From the NCBI GenBank assembly GCA_900617975.1, contig UZAE01014773.1, positions 1 through 12,177 of the forward strand: a stretch of DNA of 12,177 nucleotides. The letters run 5' to 3'. The DNA comes from Rodentolepis nana. Its lineage: Eukaryota > Platyhelminthes > Cestoda > Cyclophyllidea > Hymenolepididae. A program made the translations under genes and the position numbers. Shown piece after piece: positions 1 through 9,672 of this stretch. The notes beneath the pieces were generated by a model. It did no database searches. It was given only the letters and a program-made list of their open reading frames with translations, and was not told where the DNA came from. Each line of letters begins with the position of its first letter. The stretch's first letter is position 1.

Positions 1-4
1 AATA

Positions 5-25
5 TCAAATGACAGGCGTCTTGAT
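5..25 (+). repeat. Left copy of a dispersed direct repeat
   Basis: This 21-base segment matches 12156-12176 at 19 of 21 positions; both differences are transitions (A/G and C/T). The match may continue outside the window, so this may be the edge of a longer dispersed repeat. Confidence 0.5.
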
Positions 26-276
26 GGTTATCATTACCCCTTTAGTTGACTTCAGGCTTCACAGAGGGGAAGGAACATCAAATTGAAAAAAAGTCGAGAG
101 GGAGGAACAGAAGAGTGTTTCAAAGACGTAAGAGACAAACACAAAGGTAGAACAAAGGTGAGGTGAATACTTTGGAAATAGTCGAATATGGCATAGAGTG
201 AGGTGATGGTAGTTTGAAGTGAGAAGTCAACTTCCAGTTAATAGACTTTTTTGCCGTATGAATATACGTTTCCCAG

Positions 277-292
277 GGTGCACCACGTGGAG
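277..292 (+). CDS. Possible cadherin micro-exon (speculative)
   Basis: A 16-base segment lies between an acceptor-like TTTCCCAG (269-276) and a near-perfect donor, GAG followed by GTAAGT (293-298). Read to end in phase 0, as exon A requires, it gives V-H-H-V-E. Joined to exon A the protein would read VHHVEIEDENDN, which puts hydrophobic residues at the -2 and -4 positions before the calcium linker, as in the last strand of a cadherin repeat. A longer version starting after the AG at 243-244 (245-292, 48 bases) is also open. Against it: the segment is very short, only six residues can be judged, and the true upstream exon may lie outside the window. Confidence 0.25.
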
Positions 293-1264
293 GTAAGTCT
301 ATCGCACACCCTTACAACGTAAGATATAGACAGCGAGATAGCATTACCCTGTTAATTTTATCAATTATCCTTATCCATATGAAAATAGACTGTTGAAAAC
401 CAGTTACCTGAATGCATACGGTTGAAGGAGAATTGAATATTGCATCTGCTTTTAAATAACCAAGCTTGAACGTCATATTCCACATGGAGTATTCGACGCT
501 ATTTTCCTTGGTTTGCTGTAAATATTATTTCCCACTTAACAGGACAGATCTGATCATCATCTTTGTGGTTGTGTACGCACTTCACGTAACGTTCGACATA
601 TAATAGTGGGATGGCGCCTATGCCAGCATGTGAAATCTTTTGGTCACGTTCGGAGAAAAGTAATTTCTCCTAGCTCTTCAATAAATATTACTCTATAATC
701 GTTAATTCTGCACATCACTTCATTCATTTGTTTATATAGGTATGTCAAATTTTTAAAAGCATTTTAATAGAATTCAGTTGATTTTCGTGGTTGAGTGTAT
801 TTGGCCATGGTTTGTTTCATTGATTTACCCCAATAGGAATCAAAAGTTAATTGTGCATTGCTATTTGATGTTCAAGTTTTTGCCAACTAGACCCTCCATT
901 TGGAGTAACATCTTTTTTATAGACTGAAGTCTCACGAAAAGAATTTCATCTTAGACCGAAATATGTCATTATTTTCGCTTAGAAATGACTATCGAAACTT
1001 TTTCAAATATGCCTTGGAGATGCACCGAGCTGTAAGACCATTTTTTCCAACATTAGGCGAGATCTAGGAATTGGTACTCCTCGGTCATTTGTTCACTATT
1101 AGTACATTAAAACCATAAGGATTTGTAGTTTTGAATTATATTGGTGTTTGTTTTCAAGTAAAATAAAAACGACACCAAATACATTCAAAGCTTTGGAGTC
1201 ATGGAAAGCTTTCAGCAAAATCTATTATTTTGACTTAATCATTTATTATCATTTCTTATTTCAG

Positions 1265-1457
1265 ATCGAAGACGAAAATGATAATCGACCGATACCTGAT
1301 GCTCCTGAATATCGTTTTCATGTCACAGAGAACACTCCGGGTCAAACCATCGTTGCTACTGTGACAGGTAGAGACAGAGATGCTACGGGAAACCGAATCA
1401 GTCACGAGATTGTTAGTGGTGATCCTGATGGATATTTTATCATCAATCCCTCTACAG
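1265..1457 (+). CDS. Cadherin gene, exon A: linker and first half of repeat EC-A
   Basis: This internal exon encodes residues 1-64 and the first base of residue 65 of the partial protein. It enters in phase 0 after TTTCAG and leaves in phase 1 at ACAG, followed by GTTTGT. Residues 3-9 are the calcium linker DENDNRP, closing a repeat encoded upstream. Repeat EC-A then begins: a YRFHVTENTPG strand with the calcium-binding glutamate (E22), a DRD motif (D37, D39) that coordinates calcium, and the pattern GYFIINPSTG before the split glycine. Cadherins are cell-surface proteins whose tandem repeats are made rigid by calcium and bind partners on neighbouring cells. The family is certain from these motifs. 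The subfamily (Fat, Dachsous, Flamingo or protocadherin type) cannot be decided from this fragment. The open frame running upstream to 1148 is intron read-through, not a true start. Confidence 0.93.
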
Positions 1458-2706
1458 GTTTGTTTACACATTCTCATTTATCGTAAATAATGAATTACAA
1501 ATCCAAGTACTGTAATAATAATGTCCAAAGACGAGCATTGCTATCTTGCTGTGCAGAACCTACTGTATGGCTGGGATCACTTATTTCCCTTGGTATTCCT
1601 CTCAGACCCCATACTGTTGAATACCCTTCTCATTCAAATAACTCAACCACTTCGGATATCAAGCTAGTTGTGATGAGTAAATATTGACGCCAGTCACTTC
1701 ATAGTTCAAGAATAACCAGTTGGTACAAGTTAGCTTTGTGTGTATCAACTTGGCAATAAACTTGTTTTTCTCTCAAAATCACCGACAGAAGTATGATTTG
1801 AGTCTCGAACGCGTTAGGACCATTCTTAATTTCGTCTGTCGTTAGACGAAAGTCTGAGTATTTAGAAGCCATTTCCTCTCGCACATTTCTGCCAATACCT
1901 AAACCAAACACACTACTTGTTTCTTTAAAACGTACAAAATAATGGGAACTGTGCTTCATAGGTGCACGTATACGCAAATTAATTGTGAATAATTATTCCC
2001 CTTTGTTTTGTTTTAAATCACCACCCAAACCCATTTAATGATCAAATTAACGGGTTAACTTCCTTGTGTGACAAGTGATTTCTTTACTTTGCACGAATTA
2101 ACAGCCTCTCGTGAAAATGTGCATTTACGTAACTGTGGTTTGGCATGTAAAAATAAACTGATTGAAGCGTCATTCTATCATGCAAGTATTTCATTTCTTT
2201 GGTCTTAATCCCAGATAACTCGTTGCCCACGCCTTTCAGTGCGATTCTGTAAGTTCTTTATTTATGAATGGTTATGTAGATGAATGCAGCATAAATATTG
2301 AAATGCACTATCGAGCTATTCTTTTCTCTCTTGAGTAGAATTTAAATATCCCTTCCAGTATAGACTTCGTTTAATAATTGCAATCGATGTCGGTAAAAAG
2401 GCGCACGTTAAAATAATTAGATAATGAATGCACACGCGGAAATAAAAAGATATTCATACATGTATGCCAACTAATCTGAATGGCAAGGTCCATTTGAATA
2501 CAGAGAACATTGGGTTGTGAACCCTCATCTAATGAGAATTTTTCATTTTGTAATCTCCAAATCATTTGATTTGACTCCTGGATTCCTGGGTGAGTTTGTG
2601 TCCTCGATATTCAGGATTTGGTAAGCAGTCAATTTTATAAAGCCGCTGGTAATCCCAATTGGATTCATTTGTGTCTTTTTCTTATAGCCGGTGGGCAGGT
2701 AGAACG

Positions 2707-2724
2707 CGCTAGCGAGAACGTTCT
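2707..2724. repeat. Two adjoining perfect palindromes
   Basis: CGCTAGCG (2707-2714) is followed directly by AGAACGTTCT (2715-2724), each identical to its reverse complement. AGAACG also occurs at 2701-2706, so the block is GC-rich and symmetric in an otherwise AT-rich intron. Function unknown; it could be a protein-binding site, a relic of a mobile element, or chance. Confidence 0.6.
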
Positions 2725-3333
2725 AAACGCATCAAATTCCAGCACATTTTACTCAAAATAAAGTCCATCAAATTTCTTTATCTTCCTTCTTGATGTCAAC
2801 ATTTGGATGTTGTTACATTTTATTAGAGAATGTATGGTTACATTCAGCGATAAATATGGATAGCGAGCTCAATTATCTCGGCAGGATGTAATGAATAGTT
2901 TTAAAATTTTTATAAAATTTTCGTAAGAGTCACCTATTTGACAAATCTTCCTCCCGAAGCTTTTAAGTGCGAATTGACTGTCATTTATGTAAATTTTTTT
3001 GTTCCTCAAATGAACTGCTTGCTCATTATAAGCTGATCGAATTATTTTATTACGTGTTAATCGTAAATCAACTGCCAAACAATCTTTATAAAGATAGAAA
3101 TAAGGAGGAATTTCCATCATGAAATGCAGCAAATTAAAGATCTCCCCAGTGTCGATTCAATTTGTCCGATTAAACGGCTGTAAAGTTGGTGTTAGCTAAA
3201 TGCGTTCTCGAACAGTTAGTTACGCAACTGAATTGCAATCTGAGTAAGCGACTTCTTTTACGTTTGCGCATTTCATTTCGCGTGTGAGTGTATTCGTTTA
3301 GATAAAAAAGTTGCTCGCATCTACGAACGTGGA

Positions 3334-3355
3334 AACTACCTGGACTCAGGTAGTT
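3334..3355. repeat. Short perfect hairpin in intron 1
   Basis: AACTACCTG (3334-3342) and CAGGTAGTT (3347-3355) are exact reverse complements separated by the four bases GACT. The stem is 9 bp and does not extend convincingly outward, so it is too short for a microRNA precursor. Confidence 0.6.
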
Positions 3356-3593
3356 ATAGCTCATCGAATACTTATTCTATAAGTATCAACCTAAAATAAA
3401 TTAATACTATCAATCAACTTAATCCTCACCTAGCCGACTGTAAGAATATGCTACAATCACCTTAACAGGTTTTATCTTGCTGTTTAGACTTTTAGCATTA
3501 AGGTAATTTTAAGTGGAAAGACTCGACTTTCCTAAGTACTAAACGGTACATTCGGTAGGGGTTTACGTAAGCACGCAGTTAATTAATAATACA

Positions 3594-3603
3594 GGGGGGG
3601 GGG
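3594..3603 (+). repeat. Poly-G run (10 G)
   Basis: Ten consecutive G on the + strand within intron 1. Such runs are prone to length error in sequencing. Confidence 0.9.
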
Positions 3604-4033
3604 AACGAGTAGTTCACTTTGAATTTTAAGAACGGAAATGTTATGAAACCCGAATCATCACTTATTGTGCTTTTGGGCACCTTTGCATGCGGAAGAATTG
3701 TAAAGCCTTGGTTTATCGTGAGTTATAAAAATAGAACAGAAGAGTTATTTTCAATTACCTCCGCGTAGTATCAAGATAGTAGGGATGTATAGAGATTTTT
3801 CGTTGAATTATGCAGAAGGCGCAGAAAAAAATGAAATGAACTACTCTAATAATCACTTATTCGTCTTTCTATTCAGGAAAATCTTCTAACCATAGATTAA
3901 TGTAAATATATTTCTCCTGAATAAAATAAACGGAACTCAATTTACGTATTTTACGCTAAAATAGGATAAATATTACTAGTGGCATGTTCAATTAAACGAT
4001 TTGTTCCGATTTATTCTTGTCTTTTTATTATAG

Positions 4034-4122
4034 GACAAATCGCGACGACTGACCGCCCAATTGATCGAGAAACTTCCTTTATAAGCAACCAAGGTCTGCC
4101 CACTGATGAGGTTCATTTAGTC
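4034..4122 (+). CDS. Cadherin gene, exon B: DRE segment of repeat EC-A
   Basis: This 89-base exon completes glycine 65 and encodes residues 66-94. It starts after TATTATAG and ends before a consensus donor GTAAGT (4123-4128), in phase 0. The sequence QIATTDRPIDRET carries the cadherin DRE motif (D75, R76, E77), whose acidic residues bind the calcium ions shared with the next repeat. The region after DRE (residues 78-94) is longer than in a typical repeat and probably forms an extended loop before the next strand. The evidence for splicing is strong because both joins restore the family pattern: STG to QI upstream, and EVHLV to IQLTDSGEP downstream. The open frame continues past the donor only as intron. 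The exon is too short to be found by length alone; it is called from phase, motif and splice sites together. Confidence 0.9.
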
Positions 4123-5087
4123 GTAAGTTATAGTAAATCTTTCGTAAAATTGTTTTCCATTATGAAACCTTTTTAGAACCTGTGAAGCCTAACGCAATAA
4201 ATCAAATCAAAGTCGATGATTAACCAGGCTTTCCTGTAATCATAGTCATGCCATGGGAACAACGATCCAATCCCACGTACATATGGCTAGAACTGTGCAT
4301 CAGCAAACAGTTGATAGGATGCCTACACCTTATCTTGGATATTTGTTTCACATGACTATTATCCACTTTTCATTTTTTTCTCAATTGATGGACAGAGAAA
4401 AGAAATCGACAGTAAAACCGACTCCCCGTTTTTTATTTGGCCCGGTTGTCATACACATTCCATCTCTGAATTTAAAAATTCGAATTTGGTTTTCTTCAGT
4501 TCTCATTCTATGTCTAGACCGGCTAGTCTCATGTTTCCCCTTTCTGTATTTGAATTCCCCACTGTGTGTCGGCATACTGCGGATTCTTACGAAAATTATG
4601 CTCAGCTCACTCGGAACACATTTGAGAGCTGTCATGTGTAACTCTAGGCCCAGATTCGACGATATAAGCCCTTGTGATACACATTCATAACAAAGCGTTC
4701 TTCATATATGCCCCTTTTAACGATAATTACTAATTAAGTGATTTGATATTGAAAACTCTCAAGTCAATTTTCAATCACCTTATTGTATTTAACTTTATAA
4801 AGAATCCCTTCAAGTAGACATATTTTACTCCCTTACCATTCAATTAAAATGACTCCTAAAGTTGGGTGGTTGCACCCGAATCTTGTGGAGATTTAAGTTG
4901 AATGATTAACTGCACGGGATTTCATACTTTGCAGATTAAACCTTCTTATTTAGCCCAAAATGAGTGATTTCGGTGTTTATTTGTCAATAGGATCGATTTC
5001 GTTCTTCTCCGCGCAGTTGCGATAAATTACCTAAGAAAGTGTGTTTCAATTGACCACTTTAACCACCACCGGGCATTTTGCATTTAG
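4123..5087 (+). other. Intron 2 (965 bp, phase 0)
   Basis: The intron runs from GTAAGT to CATTTAG. It splits EC-A just before the strand that contains D-x-G-x-P, and the intron at 9849 splits EC-B at the same point. Inside it, a plus-strand frame is open from about 4220 to 4690 (ATG at 4253, 145 codons), overlapped by an 84-codon minus-strand frame (4381-4635). Neither has a domain I recognise, and there is no convincing pair of splice sites, so I do not call a gene. The remainder is AT-rich and featureless. Confidence 0.85.
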
Positions 5088-5262
5088 ATTCAACTAACGG
5101 ACAGTGGGGAGCCGAGTAAAACCACGGTGGTGCATGCGACGGCTGTGATCGATGACGTGAACGATAACACCCCGCAGTTTCTCTTCACCGGAACAGAGTG
5201 TGGCAGTCAAGTAGAGGAGGGAGAGGAGTGCTACCACTTCGTGCATCGTCTTAGCCCTCATG
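5088..5262 (+). CDS. Cadherin gene, exon C: end of EC-A, DVNDNTP linker, start of EC-B
   Basis: This exon encodes residues 95-152 and the first base of residue 153. It enters in phase 0 after CATTTAG and leaves in phase 1 before GTGAGT. Residues 98-103 (TDSGEP) match the D-x-G-x-P turn. ATAVIDDVNDNTPQF (111-125) is the last strand of EC-A plus a complete calcium linker (D117, N119, D120, N121). EC-B then starts with a changed first strand: TGTECGSQVEEGEECYHF holds two cysteines (C132, C142) and a cluster of glutamates (E137, E138, E140, E141), one of which should fill the calcium-binding position. Residues 143-152 are not typical cadherin sequence and begin an insertion that continues in exon D. 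The minus-strand open frame over this exon (5094-5297) is an antisense shadow. Confidence 0.92.
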
Positions 5263-5903
5263 GTGAGTCCTAAATGAGCTTTAATTACTCGCTGCATCGA
5301 ATAAGGTCACGTAACCCCTTCTGAGTGGATTAGCTTTTTCCTTCAGTACAAATTATGTGACATTTTGCATGTTATAGGTGGTGGTAGGAGTTTAGGTTAA
5401 GAGGTACGTTCAAATTCCCAGCTGTGTTCATTTGCCAATCGACCAGATGTTGAACAGAGGGTTTGGTCTTTCCCCTGCAGTCTCCCCCCTGGCTTTTTAC
5501 CTTCTGTTGAAGTTTCCTAAACCCAATCTATCATTATGAATAATTATTATTTTCTATACCTTAAAACTATTGAAGGGGAATTTATTATGTAAATGGGTTG
5601 CATTGAGATATTTACGAGCTTTGGGTTCAGTTAAAGCTTTATTTCAAAGACTGCTGCTTTAAAAACCCCCTATATATGCCGTTTTTGTGACCGAAGTTTC
5701 GAAATCCTTTTTATTTCATTGTCATGTATTTTGTAACCAATTTATAATCCGCATTGTTGTCGAATGAAAGGCTAAAGTGTCAAGTAGTGATAAAAATGGG
5801 GCTGTCACCTGCTCATATTATTAATATTTTCATTCTCATCAAGGAAAATTGTCATCTAGTATATGTCATATAGTAACGTACTTTAAACAGTTTCTATTGC
5901 TGA

Positions 5904-5919
5904 ATGCAGTTTACTGCAT
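5904..5919. repeat. Near-palindrome hairpin
   Basis: ATGCAGT (5904-5910) and ACTGCAT (5913-5919) are perfect reverse complements separated by TT. Probably incidental. Confidence 0.55.
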
Positions 5920-6543
5920 CCCAAACGGTTATCATCCAGGATGTTTGGGCATATTCACTACCATTATACTCCTGGCATACGCTTAACTTCTTATTGAGCC
6001 ATTTCATTTGAGTCGCCTTTGCTCTGATAGAAAATAAAATTAAAATTTTCTGATTATTTCGCTTGGAGATTAGGTTAGAGTTAGCCAGATATTAATTGAA
6101 TTCACATTAATTAATGGATAAAAGATGGAAGTGTGAGCATGCATTATTGAAACCGAAGTTGAGATTGTGAAAGTGTGATGATACTTATTTTCTTAATTAT
6201 CTTCAAATTAAGAATAATTCAATTACCGAGTCTTCAATTTAACTTATACCCATTCAATTCAAATGAACTATGGAATAATATTTATACGCAAGGCAGATTT
6301 CACACTCGGAATCTAATTACTAACCTTCACTAAGCAAACACTTCTTGCAAATTTTTTCTTTCTCGCCTCTCCGAATGAGTGAATCATTTCGTCACATTTA
6401 AAACAACATTGCAAAAATACATTCCTTTTTTTGCCAACCTCATTATTTTCTCCGTGCAAGTCGTTTGTGGTTTTGGTGTTCTGTACTACAAAAAAAGGCA
6501 AATTGATTCGTAGAAGCAGTAAAGGTCTTGCCGCTTTTAATTG

Positions 6544-6583
6544 CCTTCTCTCCTCTCTTCTCTCCCCTCCCCCCCCCCCCCCC
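6544..6583 (+). repeat. Pyrimidine tract ending in poly-C (15 C)
   Basis: From 6544 to 6583 every base is C or T, and 6569-6583 is an unbroken C run. Such mirror-like pyrimidine tracts can adopt triplex structure, and the G-rich complement can form G-quadruplexes. The overlapping short frames on both strands (6313-6618, 6431-6640, 6541-6732) translate to proline or glycine runs and are artefacts of the tract. Confidence 0.9.
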
Positions 6584-7086
6584 AATGTGATTTTATTAGT
6601 ATATTTCATGGCTGGCACCTGTTTGAGTGTCAGGTCTTAACAACATTTCGGTTACTTTTTGGCTGTAGTGGCGGGTTCATGCCAACTGTTTTAAGAGAAA
6701 CTCTTGAGACCTTTGACGATCGATTACATTAGTTCCATAAAAATTGTTGCATCAGATAGCTTTCGTAAACTACCGGACATTGTGTCTATCTATTGATTTT
6801 TTATGCTGAGGATATTGAAGAAATCAGTAGATTTTAGCGTATAGTAAATTATTTTCGAGTTTTCAGAGGAATTTCATAAATCTACTAATTCAGTTGATGG
6901 TCCTATTATCGATCGAATACTTATGATTGTAACTCTGCGCATTGAAGGGCGAAAAATGGGTGCATAAATCGGTTAGTAGTACTCTAGCTACTCGAAAAAT
7001 TTCGTGATGGAAATACCATTGGACGTGGACTTCGAATATATCTATGTGTAGCTATGTGTGTCTACTGTGAATCGTTAATCTGTTAC

Positions 7087-7288
7087 CTGATAAAACATCA
7101 GTCTTCATTGAGAGATGGGGAGTGGGTGGGGTTGATGGGTGTACAACAAGGTGTGTGCACATGTGTCCTTGTCCGAAGACATTTGTCTCGAAATTCGTCT
7201 GTTTGAATGAGGCATCCAGGACGGAGTTTCGGTATTCGATGGCCTTCTCTGCTGCGTCATCCATCAGAGAAAGGCACTTGGATTTGAC
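7087..7288 (-). CDS. Possible coding block or degenerate exon on the minus strand (unidentified)
   Basis: On the minus strand this 202-base segment is fully open. An acceptor-like CACCTAG lies immediately before it and a good donor, CAG followed by GTAACA, immediately after, with phase 0 in and phase 1 out. The translation is hydrophilic and looks protein-like: it starts VKSKCLSLMDDAAEKAIEYR and ends near SMKTDVLS, with a proline-rich piece (HPSTPPTPHLS). I do not recognise a family. The plus strand is also open over the same interval, which is common in chance frames of balanced composition and in relics of mobile elements. It could be an exon of a gene nested in the intron, an old retroelement fragment, or coincidence. 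The upstream pyrimidine tract is poor, which weakens the exon reading. Confidence 0.2.
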
Positions 7289-7682
7289 CTAGGTGTAGGT
7301 TCCGTTTTTTATGAACGCTCATAAGATATTCCATAAATAGGCCATTCTTAAAGGTTAATTTGTTTGGTCAGTACATGTGTACTTTAAGGAGGTCAGCTTA
7401 TCTTGTGCTGACAAACTTATCTAATTGAATGGCATTAGATGCAATCAGTCTCCTGTCAAGGTGACCATGTAGGACGGGTGTGAGGGCAGTGATATGAACT
7501 ATCCCATCCGTCTTTCTTCTTGTGAAAATATATCTCACAATCAGCTGTTTATTTTGAGCAATTTTTTCGTGGGTGTTTCCATCAAAGTAATTCGCGTAAA
7601 AGCAAATCTCATCTAGTCCTTGCCCTAAGGGTGGAAATGTTACTAAAAATACCTCGTTTAGCCTTACAAATAAATGTTTGGT

Positions 7683-7824
7683 CAGATTTTTCCTAGCCGT
7701 TTGTTGGCCAACTTTCTTACCAATTGTTGAATGACTGCAGAGTTTCGTATTGACATGTTGAAGTCCAAATCTGAAAGACAGATTTCGTATATCGTCAATG
7801 TTGATAACTTAATTGTCAAATCTG
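7683..7824. repeat. Cluster of CAGATTT / AAATCTG copies
   Basis: CAGATTT at 7683-7689 and 7779-7785, and its complement AAATCTG at 7767-7773 and 7818-7824, occur within 142 bases. The pair 7767-7785 forms a 7-bp hairpin with loop AAAGA. Likely local sequence drift. Confidence 0.45.
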
Positions 7825-8287
7825 TGTTTAAGCTTACCTTATTCACACGGTAATTTTGTAAGCAAAGGCGAATAATTTAAAAGTTAAATTCTCCTGGAAG
7901 TGGATTTGATTTTTTGCTAATATTGAAATGGAGTTAAGCAAAACTATTACCCTATAATTAGAAAATGAAGTGCTCAAAAATGTAGTCAATTTCCATTTTA
8001 AAGTGAATTTTGTTAAAAAAAATAAATTAGAAAACTATTCAAGGGTAAAGTGGTGGAAACGAGAGAAGAAGAACCGACTATTCATTCCTTGAGAATTTAA
8101 CTCAATTTAACTAACCAAATTAGGGTCAACTTATTTTTCCTTCTTCGCTCGTGATTTCAATAGGTGGCAGATTTTTAAATTCACTTTGACACGAGACTAC
8201 TTGCTCGCTGAAAGATAGAGAGAATTGAATTTAACCCCAAATCTTCGCATGACCTTAAATTGCGATGGAGAACTGTGCATGTATATA

Positions 8288-8302
8288 TGTGTGTGTGTGT
8301 GT
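8288..8302 (+). repeat. TG microsatellite
   Basis: An uninterrupted TG dinucleotide run of about seven and a half copies, preceded by a TATATA stretch. Likely polymorphic in length. Confidence 0.9.
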
Positions 8303-8711
8303 AATTGGAAGTGAATTCTGCACCTCATTTGAAGGAAGGCCAACTGAAGTCGATCTCTGAAAATGCACTTTATCTCTACACGCTTTCGTCCAACCCACTG
8401 ACAAAATGTCACCCTTTTTGAGGTTAAAAAGATCAGTCGGTTTATCAGATGACGGGACTTACAGTCCTAAAACTTTGGAATAGGCATTCTTCTAGCCGCG
8501 AAGTCCATTCTCGATAATTTCATTAATTCGAGCTGACACGATTAGAAAAGACCTAATCTGTGCCATATGTCGTGTTTTCAAAAAAATACTCTAAGACATT
8601 TCTATAAATCTTTTACTGTGATTTCTTTAAGGTATATTAAGTTATCTTGGTCACCGAAAATCCCACTCCTTTAAGTAGGATGGAGTGCTCAGTGTTCCGG
8701 TATGATGAAAA

Positions 8712-8771
8712 AAGTCAAGCCTATTTTGGCAGTGTTAGCATTTATTTGGTAATCACTCTTTGGCTTGACTT
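8712..8771. repeat. 10-bp inverted repeat with 40-base loop
   Basis: AAGTCAAGCC (8712-8721) is the exact reverse complement of GGCTTGACTT (8762-8771). No target-site duplication or element-like interior is visible. Confidence 0.5.
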
Positions 8772-9672
8772 GTCAAAACTTGAAGCTCTAATATTTTGCT
8801 ATTGACAGGTTCCTTTGAGTACCCATTGCAAGATGAGTCCTAATGCACGTCTGCCAATTGAAATGAAAGTCATTGAGTCTTTTTATTTTCAAGTATTTAT
8901 TTATCGATTATTGTGGAAAGTGTTCTAGAAGTTTGATGCAAGAGTAAAGTTGTTAGAATGAAACTACTATCAAGGGTTTTCCTGTCCCTCATACTCAGAT
9001 TTTCTCTTTCTGTGTTCTTTTCAAAGCACTAACCTTATTTGGTTTATAATTTGGTGTCTTTTCATCGTTTTTTGCCCTCGTAACTTTTCTCTTGATAATT
9101 CGATGCTGTCAGCGCTACTGGTTGTCAATTTAACTGCGAAGCGCGTGTATCTTAACTAGTCTAAATTGATAAGCAACTTCTATTTCATAGCACTCAGATA
9201 GCTGATTTTCTATCTTCCTCTAATGGAGTTTTAAACTATCATGTGCTGCAATGCGGCTTAAACCAAATACACCTATCCATAAAACTCAACGTAAGTTTTG
9301 GCTTTAAAATTCGACAATAAATTTGTCTAGTGAAGCTAGACGCATTCAAATCTCTCCATTACCCTATTTGGTCAGTAAATCTGATGAAACCATAGTGTAT
9401 CAGTTAGCATTAAGAACCCGCTTATAATATCCCAGGGAATATTTTTGGTTAAATGGATTGTTTGTACTTTCTGATACCCAAGTTAGCCTGTAATTGAAAG
9501 AATGCATATGCTTCCAGTGAGCGCATTAAGTGGACACTTAAGTAATCACTTCTATATCATTCTCACACCAAAGATATTTTTCATTACCGCAGTTTGTGCG
9601 AACTAATTTTGAGTCGTCTCTCAATGTGCTATTTTCGCTTTATCTCTATGCGCATATTCTTCCCATTTCCAG

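Larger units (their letters stand above)
1..1264 (+). other. Intronic sequence upstream of the first recognised cadherin exon
   Basis: This stretch precedes the TTTCAG acceptor at 1259-1264. Exon A enters in phase 0 at the end of a cadherin repeat, so the region must belong at least partly to an intron of the same gene. It is AT-rich and has no cadherin-like reading frame except a possible micro-exon at 277-292. A 39-codon ATG frame at 484-603 encodes a hydrophobic stretch but has no supporting context. The first 25 bases resemble the last 25 of the window. I see no promoter and no recognisable transposon. Confidence 0.7.
1458..4033 (+). other. Intron 1 (2576 bp, phase 1)
   Basis: The intron begins GTTTGT and ends TATAG. 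Removing it joins a G to GA, which completes a glycine codon and gives the cadherin pattern STGQI. It is AT-rich with no open frame of cadherin type. Recognisable contents are two adjoining perfect palindromes at 2707-2724, a 9-bp hairpin at 3334-3355, a run of ten G at 3594-3603, and a 9-bp inverted repeat (3870-3878 with 3915-3923). The short open frames on the minus strand (for example 1699-1977, 2371-2565, 2869-3132, 3170-3364) look like chance frames: they have no recognisable domain. Confidence 0.88.
5263..9672 (+). other. Intron 3 (4410 bp, phase 1)
   Basis: This is the largest intron here, running from GTGAGT to TTTCCAG. Excising it joins G to GT and completes glycine 153, inside the atypical insertion of EC-B. 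Contents: short hairpins (5904-5919, 6190-6214), a 40-base pure pyrimidine tract ending in 15 C (6544-6583), a possible minus-strand coding block (7087-7288), a 10-bp palindrome GTTGGCCAAC (7703-7712), a cluster of CAGATTT/AAATCTG copies (7683-7824), a TG microsatellite (8288-8302) and a 10-bp inverted repeat (8712-8771). I found no cadherin exon in it, but an alternative cassette exon cannot be excluded because the flanking sequence is an insertion with no family template. Confidence 0.85.

Noticed and set aside
484..603. 39-codon ATG frame with a membrane-like segment (LIIIFVVVYALHV)
   Set aside because: It is short and alone, with no splice or promoter context. Hydrophobic chance frames are common in T-rich DNA.
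1256..1477. Minus-strand open frame over exon A
   Set aside because: It is antisense to a certain cadherin exon. The plus strand carries the DENDN, TEN and DRD motifs and splice sites; the minus translation has no domain.
1490..1687. 65-codon plus-strand frame just after exon A
   Set aside because: It lies within intron 1; the frame does not continue the cadherin pattern, and exon B joins exon A precisely.
1699..3364. Several 64-92 codon minus-strand frames in intron 1
   Set aside because: They are separate, have no motifs and no convincing joining splice sites, and fit chance expectation for this length of DNA.
5094..5297. Minus-strand open frame over exon C with a hydrophobic stretch
   Set aside because: It is an antisense shadow of the DVNDNTP exon; the hydrophobic stretch comes from the complement of acidic codons.
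6313..6732. Three overlapping frames with poly-glycine or poly-proline
   Set aside because: They exist only because the poly-C tract has no stops in any frame.
8197..8412. Minus-strand frame of 71 codons
   Set aside because: It includes the TG microsatellite, read as HTHTH, and shows no domain.
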